Below are positions 24,680-32,565 of a stretch of 58,560 nt of DNA, piece by piece (position 1 is the first letter of the stretch; the number at the start of each line of letters is the position of its first letter). The position numbers and the translations under genes are program-made. The stretch spans positions 1 through 58,560 of the forward strand of contig JAFVCV010000051.1 of NCBI GenBank assembly GCA_017478965.1, read 5' to 3'. This DNA comes from Ruminococcus sp. (GTDB lineage Bacteria; Bacillota; Clostridia; Oscillospirales; Ruminococcaceae). The notes under the pieces were generated by a model, which was given only the letters and a program-made list of their open reading frames with translations, was not told the DNA's origin and made no database searches.

Positions 24680-26977
24680 CTATTCCATTCCCTTCAGTAC
24701 TTCTACCATGTCGATGCGCTTTATTCGCTTTGAGAACATAAAGCCTACCAGTATAGCCACCAGCATAACAAAGCAGCCAGACAGCAGATAGGTGGAGGGC
24801 TTTATGTAGCAGGGCCAGTCGATGGAGTCGCCGTTGGAGTCCATCATGGCCTGGAGGGGCGCTCTGCCGAGCGGTATGCCGCAGATCACGCCGATCACTG
24901 AAAGCCAAAGGTTCTGGGTGGAGATGAGTTTTCTTATCCTGCCGCTGCCAAAGCCCAGGACTTTCAGGGTCGCAAACTCCTTCTCCCTCTCGTTGAAGGA
25001 AAGGTTGCCGGAATTGTAAAGGACTATGATTATAAGCAGCGCCGAGAAGAATATCATGAAGTAGACCAGCAGGTCCATGACCTCCATGCTTTTGTCAAAG
25101 GCAGCCATAAGGTCCTTCATGTTGTGGACAGCAGCAACGCTGCCGCTGGTTTTAAGCGATGAACAGTCGTTCTTTGATACCATCATCTCTGGCCTGAACT
25201 CAAAGCCGGCCTTTTCGTAGTCCTCCCTGAGGATCGTGATGCCGGTGATAGAGGGGTGGCGGGAGATAAGGCCTATCTTGCTCTGGTTCCATTCGGTGCC
25301 GTCAGCGGTTTTCCAGTAGACCGTGTCACCTTTTTCAAGACCCAGCCTGTTCGCCTGTTTCATGGTAAGGGCAACGGTGCCTTCCTCTATGGGCATGATA
25401 TCCAGATCAACGTCAGAGAGCCTGAAAAGTCCCTTTCCCTCGGTCACTGTCAGCTTGCAGCTTATTATATCGTCCGAAGTCGGGTGGTCCTTGCCGGCGA
25501 TGGAGATAAGGCTCATGCTGACCAGCTCGCCGTCCTTTTCCTGAGCCATCAGCTCTGCGTCCTCCAAAGAACAGCTGTCGCTGAACAGGACCTGACAGTC
25601 ATAATTCTGAATGTCTTTAAAATACCAGTCTTTTACATAGTCCACCGTGTCGTAAGCACCCAGGCCCAGGGTCATTATCATCATTCCCATGCAGGTGCCG
25701 AAAATGCCCATAACAGCACGGAGCTTTGAGCGGGCGATGTCTCTGAGGTCGTATCTTGTATTGAAACTGAGCTTATCCCAGAAGGGGAGCTTTTCAAATA
25801 TGCAGGGCTTTGCAGAGGCCGCTGTGGCTGGTCTGAGTGCCTCGGAGGGGTGTATCTTCAGTATCTGACGGCAGCTGAGATATGCCGCAAGGGTGCAGAT
25901 AAGTACTATTGCGGCAAGGAGAACAAAGCTCTTGTAGTCAAACCCAGCCTCCCAGCCGGGGACGGAATAGAATTCTCCGGCGAACATCTTGACCATAATG
26001 CGTCCCAGGGTCAGTATCCCGAGGGCTATGCCTGCAAGGCCGCCTAAGGTGCTGAGCACCATGCTGAAGCTCAGATAGTGTGCCATTATTTTGCGGTTCT
26101 TCATTCCCAGAGCGTTGAGGGTGCCTATCTGGGTGCGCTGCTGGCTCACCATACGTTTCATGGTGGTGGTTATGACCAGCAGGGCGATAGCCACGAAGAC
26201 CGCACTGAAAATAAATGAAAAGCTGTCGTGCTGGGCAAGCTCGTCAGTCAGCCGGTTGTAGCCGTCGATGCTCTTGCGGTCGGCTAAGAATGAGTAGTTC
26301 CCCTCAAGAGCTTTATCTATCTTGTCCTCCAGTTTAAGCGGGTCCCCGTCGCAGGTGAAGATGATCTGAGTGAATACCCTCAGCTCCTGCGGCAGTACCT
26401 CTCTGGAAAGATAGACAAAACCTATATTGTGATAGTCTGCATCTGTGTCCGAGGAGGCCACGCAGTACTCATATTCCGGTGTGATGACCAGGCCCTTTAT
26501 CTCCTTTTCGATGTCCTGACCCAGAACGTGGACAGTGAACTTATCACCGACCTTCAGTCCCCAGGAGTCTGCGAACCTGTAGAAGAGCCACACGCCCTCG
26601 GTGTCATCAGGGTCGTACTCGCTGCCCTCCATGACATAGGGCCGGGTGAGGACGTTCTCGTCCTCGAAATAGCAGTATATCTCAGCAGTGTGATACTTTT
26701 CGTCAGCCTTTCCAAGTACCTGTGTCCTTAACTGGACTTCGTTTATACCGTCTATGTCCCTGACCTTCTGCGCCTGCTCTGTGCTGAAGTCTGAACCGAA
26801 TATCCATCCGTCGCAAAAGTCCACTTCATCGTTGAACTTCGCTCTGGCCTTGTTTCCGCCGATGACATTGGACTGAAAGCCAGTATAGCACCACATAGCC
26901 ACCATTGACAGCAGGAATATCGAAAAAAACTGTGCCAGATTGCTCCTGATATCACGCAGCATTTTTTTCCAAAGCAT
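24680..26977 (-). CDS. FtsX-type ABC exporter permease
   Basis: A 765-residue permease with an N-terminal membrane segment (about 13-33, FFSIFLLSMVAMWCY), a large extracytoplasmic domain, three membrane segments of the first FtsX domain (from about 245: FIFSAVFVAIALLVITTTM), and a second FtsX domain at the C-terminus (FMIFFSALLIIIVLYNSG, then FATLKVLGFGSGRI). This is the MacB/LolC-like class that works on membrane or extracellular substrates rather than importing. It lies 31 bases after its ATPase gene in the minus-strand operon. Substrate unknown; peptide or lipid export or antibiotic response are options. Confidence 0.88.
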   Translation of the reverse strand: MLWKKMLRDIRSNLAQFFSIFLLSMVAMWCYTGFQSNVIGGNKARAKFNDEVDFCDGWIFGSDFSTEQAQKVRDIDGINEVQLRTQVLGKADEKYHTAEIYCYFEDENVLTRPYVMEGSEYDPDDTEGVWLFYRFADSWGLKVGDKFTVHVLGQDIEKEIKGLVITPEYEYCVASSDTDADYHNIGFVYLSREVLPQELRVFTQIIFTCDGDPLKLEDKIDKALEGNYSFLADRKSIDGYNRLTDELAQHDSFSFIFSAVFVAIALLVITTTMKRMVSQQRTQIGTLNALGMKNRKIMAHYLSFSMVLSTLGGLAGIALGILTLGRIMVKMFAGEFYSVPGWEAGFDYKSFVLLAAIVLICTLAAYLSCRQILKIHPSEALRPATAASAKPCIFEKLPFWDKLSFNTRYDLRDIARSKLRAVMGIFGTCMGMMIMTLGLGAYDTVDYVKDWYFKDIQNYDCQVLFSDSCSLEDAELMAQEKDGELVSMSLISIAGKDHPTSDDIISCKLTVTEGKGLFRLSDVDLDIMPIEEGTVALTMKQANRLGLEKGDTVYWKTADGTEWNQSKIGLISRHPSITGITILREDYEKAGFEFRPEMMVSKNDCSSLKTSGSVAAVHNMKDLMAAFDKSMEVMDLLVYFMIFFSALLIIIVLYNSGNLSFNEREKEFATLKVLGFGSGRIRKLISTQNLWLSVIGVICGIPLGRAPLQAMMDSNGDSIDWPCYIKPSTYLLSGCFVMLVAILVGFMFSKRIKRIDMVEVLKGME

Positions 26978-27008
26978 ATTACTTTCCTTCTTTCTCTCGC
27001 CAATGGCC

Positions 27009-27716
27009 TTACCATTCGATATCGTTGACCGAAAGGGGCTTATCGTTGGTCTTGATGGACTTTATCTTACCGTTTCGCATATGTATTATCTTGTTGGCAC
27101 ATTTTGCGATATCCGCATTATGGGTAACAAGGATAACGGTATGGCCCTTCTCGGTGGAGAGCTTTTGAAGAAGGTCGATGACCAGCTTGCCTGTTTCGGA
27201 ATCCAGAGCGCCGGTGGGTTCGTCGCCAAGGATCATCTTCGGGGCTTTTGCCAGTGCCCTTGCTATTGATACCCTCTGCTGCTGGCCGCCGGACATCTGG
27301 GTGGGGAATTTGTGTTTCTGGTCGCTCAGTCCCACCTGGTCGAGCATTTCACCTGGGTCAAGGGCGTCTTTCTTGATATCCTTTACCAGAGCCACGTTCT
27401 CATAGGCTGTAAGCCCCGGTATGAGGTTATAGAACTGGAAAATAAACCCTACGGTGTCCGCCCGGTACTGAGAGAGCTTTTTGTCGTTGTAGGTGGATAT
27501 CTCCTGTCCTTCCACTATTACCTTGCCCTCAGTGGGAACGTCCATTCCACCAAGCATATTGAGCACCGTGGATTTGCCGGCGCCTGACTGGCCTAATATG
27601 ACCACGAACTCGCCCTCGTCTATGGTAAAGCTCACATGGTCCACGGCGATCTGAAGGCCGTCGCCCTTACCGTAGGTCTTTACCACGTCCTTGAATTCTA
27701 CTGCGATCTGACTCAT
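27009..27716 (-). CDS. ABC exporter ATP-binding protein, LolD/MacB type
   Basis: A 235-residue ATPase with Walker A GQSGAGKST, Q-loop FIFQFYNLIP, signature MSGGQQQRVS, Walker B MILGDEPTGALD and H-loop VTHNAD. The LolD/MacB group is recognised by the FQFYNLIPGLTAYENV stretch. It starts at the ATG at 27716; an upstream GTG overlaps the AGGAG site. It forms the exporter with the downstream FtsX permease. The promoter overlaps an operator-like palindrome, suggesting repression by an unlinked regulator. Confidence 0.93.
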   Translation of the reverse strand: MSQIAVEFKDVVKTYGKGDGLQIAVDHVSFTIDEGEFVVILGQSGAGKSTVLNMLGGMDVPTEGKVIVEGQEISTYNDKKLSQYRADTVGFIFQFYNLIPGLTAYENVALVKDIKKDALDPGEMLDQVGLSDQKHKFPTQMSGGQQQRVSIARALAKAPKMILGDEPTGALDSETGKLVIDLLQKLSTEKGHTVILVTHNADIAKCANKIIHMRNGKIKSIKTNDKPLSVNDIEW

Positions 27717-27792
27717 TAGTCTCACTCCTGTTCATTTATCCCTATCCCGCCGGTAATTGTGTTTCTGTCAGGCGGGAAGACACGGTTTGTAA

Positions 27793-27814
27793 ATTCTGTT
27801 AGTAGTAACTAACC
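27793..27814. promoter_or_regulatory. Operator-like palindrome GTTAGT-N4-ACTAAC (copy 2)
   Basis: Core GTTAGT-AGTA-ACTAAC (27798-27813), eight bases downstream of the exporter -10 box, where a repressor would act. A further half-site GTTAGT (27871-27876) lies above the -35. It nearly matches 7498-7519. Confidence 0.65.
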
Positions 27815-27821
27815 ATATAAA

Positions 27822-27850
27822 ATTATAACACAGTAAAATATTCAAGTCAA
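27822..27850 (-). promoter_or_regulatory. Promoter of the ABC exporter operon
   Basis: Minus strand: TTGACT (27845-27850), 17-base spacer, TATAAT (27822-27827). Confidence 0.85.
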
Positions 27851-27902
27851 GGTTTTAGGGCCACAAAAAAGTTAGTTTCGACAAATTTGAGATGAAATGA
27901 GT

Positions 27903-27947
27903 AAACGGCCCTTGAACAAAAGAGCCGTTTTGTATATTTTATACAAA
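27903..27947 (-). terminator. Possible terminator of the P1B-ATPase operon plus AT-rich palindrome
   Basis: AAACGGC / GCCGTTT stem (27903-27909 with 27924-27930) with only a short T-tract on the minus strand. It adjoins an eight-base-arm palindrome TTTGTATA-TTT-TATACAAA (27929-27947). Confidence 0.4.
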
Positions 27948-27981
27948 TCTCATTACCTGTTTTTTACTGATACGTAGAATA

Positions 27982-30141
27982 TCATTCAGCCAGAGCAGGC
28001 ACAACGCCTTCATGCCACAGGACCTCAGCCAGGTCCTCACTTTCGTCAAGTGTCTTTGGCTCGTCAAGATAATTGCGCATACTTCCAAGTGCGATGGCAA
28101 TTGTGGAAGTATTGTGCAGGAAAGCCGAAGAGGTGGGCGCAAGTACGCCTGCGGCCCCCAGTACCATGAGACTGAAATTAAAGCCGATGATCGTCCTGTA
28201 ATTCAGGTCTATCCTTTCCATCAGCCTTATGCTCAGCTTTTTGAGTCTTACCAGACATTCCAGGTCCTCGGCGGAAATGGTGATGTCAGCCACCTCTCTT
28301 GCTATGGCGGCACCGGTGCTTATGGCGACCCCGGCGTCGGCCTCGGAAAGGGCAGGGGAGTCGTTGACCCCGTCGCCTACCATTATGACCTTATGTCCGT
28401 TTTGCCGTTCACGCCTGATGAATCCGGCCTTGTCCTCCGGCAGGACCTCCGCATAGAATTCGTCCGCCCCCACAGCCTCGGCCACGGCCTTTGCGGTCCT
28501 CCTGCTGTCGCCTGTCATCATCACTACCCGCTTTATGCCAAGGCCTTTGAGCTGTCTGAGCACGGTGCGAGCCTCTTTCCTGATGGGGTCCTCTATACAG
28601 ATCACCGCAGCCAGCTCGCCGCCCACAGCCAGGTAAAGATGAGAATACCTGTCAGGAAGCTGTCTGAACTTCTCTTCCTCGCCCTGGGGTATCTTACAGT
28701 CCTCGTCCTCAAAGATGAAGTGGCTGCTGCCGATAAGGGCTTTCTTTCCGTCTATGGAGCTAGAAATGCCATGGGCCACCACGTATTCCACCCTGGAATG
28801 GCGCTCCTCATGGTCAAGGCCCTTGTCCTTGGCGGCCTTTACCACCGCATTGGCGATGGAGTGGGGATAATGCTCCTCCAGGCAGGCGGCCAGTCTCAGG
28901 ACCTCGTCCTCATCGTTCCCTCCGAAGGGTATGACCTTAGCGACCGTGGGCGTCGAATGAGTCAGGGTCCCGGTCTTATCAAAAACTATGGTGTCGGCTT
29001 CGGCTACTGCTTCCAGGAACTTTCCGCCCTTTACTGTCATGCCAAGGCTGCTGCCCTCTCTCATGGCGGAGATGACAGATATAGGCATAGCCAGCTTCAG
29101 CGCACAGGAGAAGTCCACCATCAGTATGGAGATGGCTTTGGTGGCGTTCCTTGTCAGCAGATATGTCAGCAGCGTCCCTCCCAGGCAGTAGGGCACCAGC
29201 TTGTCGGCCAGGTGGTCGGCTTTGCTCTCAGCGGAGGATTTAAGCTTTTCGCTCTCCTCTATCATCTTGACTATCCGGTCATATTTTCCGCTGCCGGTGA
29301 GCTTGTCAACGCTTACGGTACAGCTGCCCTGCTCCACAACAGTCCCGGCATATACATAGCTGCCCGCAGCCTTATGGACAGGCAGAGCCTCCCCGGTCAG
29401 CGAGGCCTGATTGACCTCAGCGTCACCCTCAACGACCTTGCCGTCCAGAGGTATCATGCTGCCGGTCCTGACTACGATCTCATCGCCCAGCTTTACCTGC
29501 TTTATAGGTATAAGTACCTCGGTGCCGCCGGTCCTTACCCAGACCTTATCCACACCCAGAGACATGGTCCTGGCCAGGTCGTCCACCGAACGCTTGTGGG
29601 TCCAGTCCTCCAGCATCTCCCCTAATTTCAGCAGGAACATCACAGAGGATGCGGTCTTCTGGTCGCCCCTTATGAGAGAGACAGTGATAGCGGTGGCGTC
29701 AAGAATAGACACCTCTATCTTGCCCCTTGCGATCGACCTGAGTGCCTCCCTTATATAGCCCGAGGCTTTAACTATGGACATAGCCAGCCTTATCGGCGCC
29801 GGGAGTATCCTCTTGCCTATGAACCTTTTAACAAGAGAATAGAAAAGCTTGTCCTCGAACTCCCTGTCCAGTGCCCTGCCAGTGTGCTCCGGGACCAGGG
29901 CGGCGTTCTCAGGGTCGCTGAAAGAAAACTTCGCCAGGGCCTTTATGACCCTTTCCCTGTCGCTTTTATGCAAAAAGAATATAACTGCGTCCCCGGTCCT
30001 GTCATAGACCCTGACGTCCTTGACAAAAGGCTTGCTCCTGAGATAATACTCCAGCACATCCGCATCGGAAAGAGACATTTTCTTTCCGAGCACCCTTACC
30101 CGGAGCCGGCCCTTTGAGCTATGGAGTATCCTGCATCTCAT
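27982..30141 (-). CDS. P1B-6-like heavy-metal P-type ATPase (ferrosome FezB-like)
   Basis: A 719-residue P-type ATPase. Residues 1-100 look like a degenerate metal-associated domain without CxxC. Seen: TGEALP (249-254), intramembrane motif S345-C346-A347-L, phosphorylation site D388 in DKTGTLT, EEHYPHSIANA in place of the usual HP motif, MTGD, and GDGVNDSPAL. The SCA membrane motif is the one assigned to subgroup P1B-6, whose members FezB build iron-storing ferrosomes in several anaerobes (family knowledge). Typical CPC, CPH or SPC motifs are absent. The start overlaps the preceding gene by four bases, so both are translationally coupled. Metal specificity (iron) is inference. Confidence 0.85.
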   Translation of the reverse strand: MRCRILHSSKGRLRVRVLGKKMSLSDADVLEYYLRSKPFVKDVRVYDRTGDAVIFFLHKSDRERVIKALAKFSFSDPENAALVPEHTGRALDREFEDKLFYSLVKRFIGKRILPAPIRLAMSIVKASGYIREALRSIARGKIEVSILDATAITVSLIRGDQKTASSVMFLLKLGEMLEDWTHKRSVDDLARTMSLGVDKVWVRTGGTEVLIPIKQVKLGDEIVVRTGSMIPLDGKVVEGDAEVNQASLTGEALPVHKAAGSYVYAGTVVEQGSCTVSVDKLTGSGKYDRIVKMIEESEKLKSSAESKADHLADKLVPYCLGGTLLTYLLTRNATKAISILMVDFSCALKLAMPISVISAMREGSSLGMTVKGGKFLEAVAEADTIVFDKTGTLTHSTPTVAKVIPFGGNDEDEVLRLAACLEEHYPHSIANAVVKAAKDKGLDHEERHSRVEYVVAHGISSSIDGKKALIGSSHFIFEDEDCKIPQGEEEKFRQLPDRYSHLYLAVGGELAAVICIEDPIRKEARTVLRQLKGLGIKRVVMMTGDSRRTAKAVAEAVGADEFYAEVLPEDKAGFIRRERQNGHKVIMVGDGVNDSPALSEADAGVAISTGAAIAREVADITISAEDLECLVRLKKLSIRLMERIDLNYRTIIGFNFSLMVLGAAGVLAPTSSAFLHNTSTIAIALGSMRNYLDEPKTLDESEDLAEVLWHEGVVPALAE

Positions 30142-30431
30142 TTTTCAGTCTCGTCCTTGTCTTCGCTCTCGTCCTCGATGATATCTTCCTTTTCACAGCA
30201 GCACTTTTCCTTCTGCATCTTCTCGTTTATATCCTTAGCGTCAGACAGGATATCTCCGCAGCCTTCACGAACGGCAGTAACGCCCTCCATGACAGCGTCC
30301 TTGCAACGGATAGCAGCGGCCGTCGTGTGGGCATAGACCTTCTTTGCGGTCTTGCTGGAAAGGATCTTAACGCCTGCGGTAGAAAAAAGCATACCGCCTA
30401 TAAAAACTACTGATTTTCCTAAAATGCTCAT
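30138..30431 (-). CDS. Small membrane-associated protein paired with the P1B-ATPase
   Basis: A 97-residue protein. It has a glycine-containing hydrophobic N-terminus (about 4-25, VVFIGGMLFSTAGVKIL), an amphipathic central helix (about 30-70), then a C-terminal tail with three Cys in a row (CCC) and mostly acidic residues (EDESEDKDE). The layout resembles small proteins of the DUF6110/YtxH kind that accompany P1B-6 ATPases and could be the local counterpart of the small Fez proteins (inference). The ATGA overlap with the ATPase start supports joint function. An AAAGGACG site precedes the ATG. The Cys/acid tail could bind metal. Confidence 0.7.
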   Translation of the reverse strand: MSILGKSVVFIGGMLFSTAGVKILSSKTAKKVYAHTTAAAIRCKDAVMEGVTAVREGCGDILSDAKDINEKMQKEKCCCEKEDIIEDESEDKDETEK

Positions 30432-30470
30432 AAAGCCACGTCCTTTCAGTTAAATGAATTAATTGTTTTT

Positions 30471-30488
30471 GGTTAACTATTGTATACC
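30471..30488. promoter_or_regulatory. Operator-like repeat at the P1B-ATPase start site
   Basis: GGTTAAC-TATT-GTATACC, three bases below the -10 box of the minus-strand promoter; five of seven arm positions are symmetric. Confidence 0.5.
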
Positions 30489-30491
30489 ATC

Positions 30492-30521
30492 ATTATAACA
30501 CTGAAAAAAGCAATTTGTCAA
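30492..30521 (-). promoter_or_regulatory. Promoter of the P1B-ATPase operon
   Basis: Minus strand: TTGACA (30516-30521), 18-base spacer, TATAAT (30492-30497). Confidence 0.85.
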
Positions 30522-30534
30522 CACAAACTGTTAA

Positions 30535-30558
30535 AAAAGTTAACCAATGTTAACTTTT
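30535..30558. promoter_or_regulatory. 24-base perfect palindrome upstream of the P1B-ATPase promoter
   Basis: Ten-base arms AAAAGTTAAC / GTTAACTTTT with CAAT between, 13 bases above the -35. With 30471-30488 it brackets the promoter. It fits GTTA-N8-TAAC like the sites at 7503 and 27798. Confidence 0.7.
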
Positions 30559-30581
30559 AGTGCGGTCCCCCCATAAGATAC

Positions 30582-30608
30582 AAAAAATCCCCCGCAGGAG
30601 GGGGATTT
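30582..30608 (-). terminator. Terminator of the ligase/amidotransferase operon
   Basis: Minus strand: AAATCCCCC / GGGGGATTT stem, then six Ts. Confidence 0.85.
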
Positions 30609-30628
30609 CTCGTTATAGATCTTTAAGA

Positions 30629-31378
30629 CTAGATATTCATAGCGTCCATAGCTGTGATGTATTGCAGGTTCGGCACGAAAACGCCCTTGTGCCTGTCGCC
30701 GGTCAGGAACTTTTTTCCGTCCTTGTAGGCCATCAGCTGGGCTATGGGGACCTGGCTCCAGTCGCCGCCGTCCACCGGTGAGGTGGCGAACATCACTCCC
30801 GAGCCGAAGGGCCTCTGGAACATGGTGTCCTTCATATTCTTATGGATATACAAAAGCTCCCCGTCGTATATCATCAGATTCAGCTTGTTCCTCGGGGCCA
30901 TCTCCTTGACGAAGTCGTTTATCAGGGCGAACCTGCCCTCGGCGCTGAGACTGCCCCAGGTCTGGGCGCTGTTGACAGTCTCCATAAGATAAAGGAACAG
31001 TCTTTCTGAGTCGGTGTCGCCCTTCTGTCTTGAAAGCATCGGTATGAGCCTGCTGCCGGAATAGATGGTGCCGTTATGGATGAGGGTCCAGGTCCGGCCG
31101 GTGATATCGCTGCCGGAGAAGGGGTGGCAGTTCACTTCTTTCACAGAGCCTACGGTAGCAAATCTTATATGGCCTAAAAGGGTCTTCTGGGGACCTAGCC
31201 CGTCAATGAGCTTTTTTAGCCTGGGGCTGTCTATGGCCCTGATGCCCTCGTGAACGGTGCCGCACCCGTGCATCATTCCCCAGCCGTGGGGGTGTCTGAC
31301 GCTGTGAGAATAGAACTCTCTCAGCTCAGCCCTTATATCCGTTGGTCCTGCGGCGCTAAAGCCGAACAGCTCGCACAT
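30629..31378 (-). CDS. Class II glutamine amidotransferase, EgtC/DUG3/YafJ-like
   Basis: A 249-residue N-terminal-nucleophile hydrolase with catalytic Cys2 directly after the start Met (MCELFGF). Other family marks: GWGMM, HIRFATVG, NCHPF, LIHNGTI and GDTDSERLF. Such stand-alone GATase II proteins hydrolyse gamma-glutamyl bonds in known cases: EgtC in ergothioneine synthesis and DUG3 in glutathione breakdown. It is the last gene of a tight operon with two gamma-glutamyl ligase-family genes, 13 bases after the previous stop, so a gamma-glutamyl substrate is very plausible (inference). Confidence 0.85.
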   Translation of the reverse strand: MCELFGFSAAGPTDIRAELREFYSHSVRHPHGWGMMHGCGTVHEGIRAIDSPRLKKLIDGLGPQKTLLGHIRFATVGSVKEVNCHPFSGSDITGRTWTLIHNGTIYSGSRLIPMLSRQKGDTDSERLFLYLMETVNSAQTWGSLSAEGRFALINDFVKEMAPRNKLNLMIYDGELLYIHKNMKDTMFQRPFGSGVMFATSPVDGGDWSQVPIAQLMAYKDGKKFLTGDRHKGVFVPNLQYITAMDAMNI

Positions 31379-31391
31379 TTTTCATCGCCTC

Positions 31392-32552
31392 TTATCCATA
31401 GATATGCACAGGGTCGATAAGCGTGCATAGCCGCTTTCTGAGTTTCTCCTTTTCGTATTCAAGAACTTCCTGTGCTTTGTTGTCTGATCTGAAGGTCTTC
31501 TGCATTTCCGTGATGATCTGCCCGGCCCTTTCCAGTATGGGCACGCCCTGTATCTCTACGCCGGAAAGGTCGTAAAGGGCGGCGGCACGGTGGTCCCTGA
31601 CTGCCTGCTCCTGCATTTCGGGGGTGAAGTCCACATCAGGCAGACGGCTCAGATACATTATCAGCAGATGGGTGAATTGAAGGTCGTTACTGTTTATCCC
31701 AAGAGGTTCCAGGGGGTCAAGGTCAAACATTCTCAGCTCCACATGGCTTATCCCCTTTCGCAGGGCCTCAACGCTGTTGACGCCCACAGGTTTGAGTCTT
31801 ATGGGGAGGTAAAGCTCGCTTATGGAGAACAGCAGCCCTTTCTGGATATAGCGTTCGATACTTCCGCAAAGGCTTTCCAGGCTGGAAAGATCAAGTACAG
31901 GTGTGAACTCGTTCCAGTAGCCCCGCTCAGAGTTCCTGATAGAAGCATACGGGCTTTTCACCGTCCCCTCCGCTCCGTCACGGTCGAAGGAAAGGTCGTA
32001 GAACGGGCTTGCGGCAGAGATCAGCATAGGCAGCCAGCTATGGATAGACAGCTGCTTATAGAGCCTGAGATAAAAGCTGTTCCTGAACTCCGTCAGTTCC
32101 TGTCCGCCGCTTATGGAGGCAAGATACCCGTCGGTGAAAGAAAAATTGAAATGTATCCCCGAGAACAGCATAAGTTTCTTGCCGTAGCGCATTGATAGCT
32201 GCTCACGGTAGTGCAGTTTACCGATATGCTCACCCGAAAAGGCTGCCACCGGTATCTCATCTTCTCCGGTGATATGGGGAGGATTGCTGTAGAGCCAGAG
32301 CCGTTCTCCCTGTTTTTCAAGCTTTTCCCTGACCCGGCGGTCAAGGCCCTCAAGCTCCCTGAGCATCTCGTCGATGCTCCCGCACACCGGGGTGATGAGC
32401 TCGATCTGGTTCTCACAGAAGTCCCGGGTTATGCCCGGTTCCTCACCGAAAGGGTGAGGGGTCATGGCCAGCCTGCCGAAGCGGTCCACTCTCAGGGTTT
32501 CCCTTTCCAGTCCGAAATTTCCTTCAAAAAATGATCTGTCGTTCATATCCAT
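31392..32552 (-). CDS. Glutamate-cysteine ligase family protein, GshA type I
   Basis: A 386-residue protein resembling the gamma-glutamylcysteine synthetase of E. coli GshA and the N-terminal half of GshAB. Seen: FGLERETLRVDRFGRLAMTP, the ITRDFCENQIELITPV metal and substrate region, and GIHFNFSF. It is shorter than E. coli GshA (about 518), and no GshB-like ATP-grasp domain follows. The start is placed at 32552 (MDMNDRSF), 13 bases after the upstream stop. It ligates an amine to the gamma-carboxyl of Glu in known members; cysteine as partner is not assured. Middle gene of the three-gene operon. Confidence 0.82.
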   Translation of the reverse strand: MDMNDRSFFEGNFGLERETLRVDRFGRLAMTPHPFGEEPGITRDFCENQIELITPVCGSIDEMLRELEGLDRRVREKLEKQGERLWLYSNPPHITGEDEIPVAAFSGEHIGKLHYREQLSMRYGKKLMLFSGIHFNFSFTDGYLASISGGQELTEFRNSFYLRLYKQLSIHSWLPMLISAASPFYDLSFDRDGAEGTVKSPYASIRNSERGYWNEFTPVLDLSSLESLCGSIERYIQKGLLFSISELYLPIRLKPVGVNSVEALRKGISHVELRMFDLDPLEPLGINSNDLQFTHLLIMYLSRLPDVDFTPEMQEQAVRDHRAAALYDLSGVEIQGVPILERAGQIITEMQKTFRSDNKAQEVLEYEKEKLRKRLCTLIDPVHIYG

Positions 32553-32565
32553 TGCGGCACGGCCC

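Noticed and set aside
28012-29625. 537-codon open frame opposite the P1B-ATPase gene
   Set aside because: It lies wholly antisense to a gene with clear P-type motifs; long shadow frames follow from codon bias.
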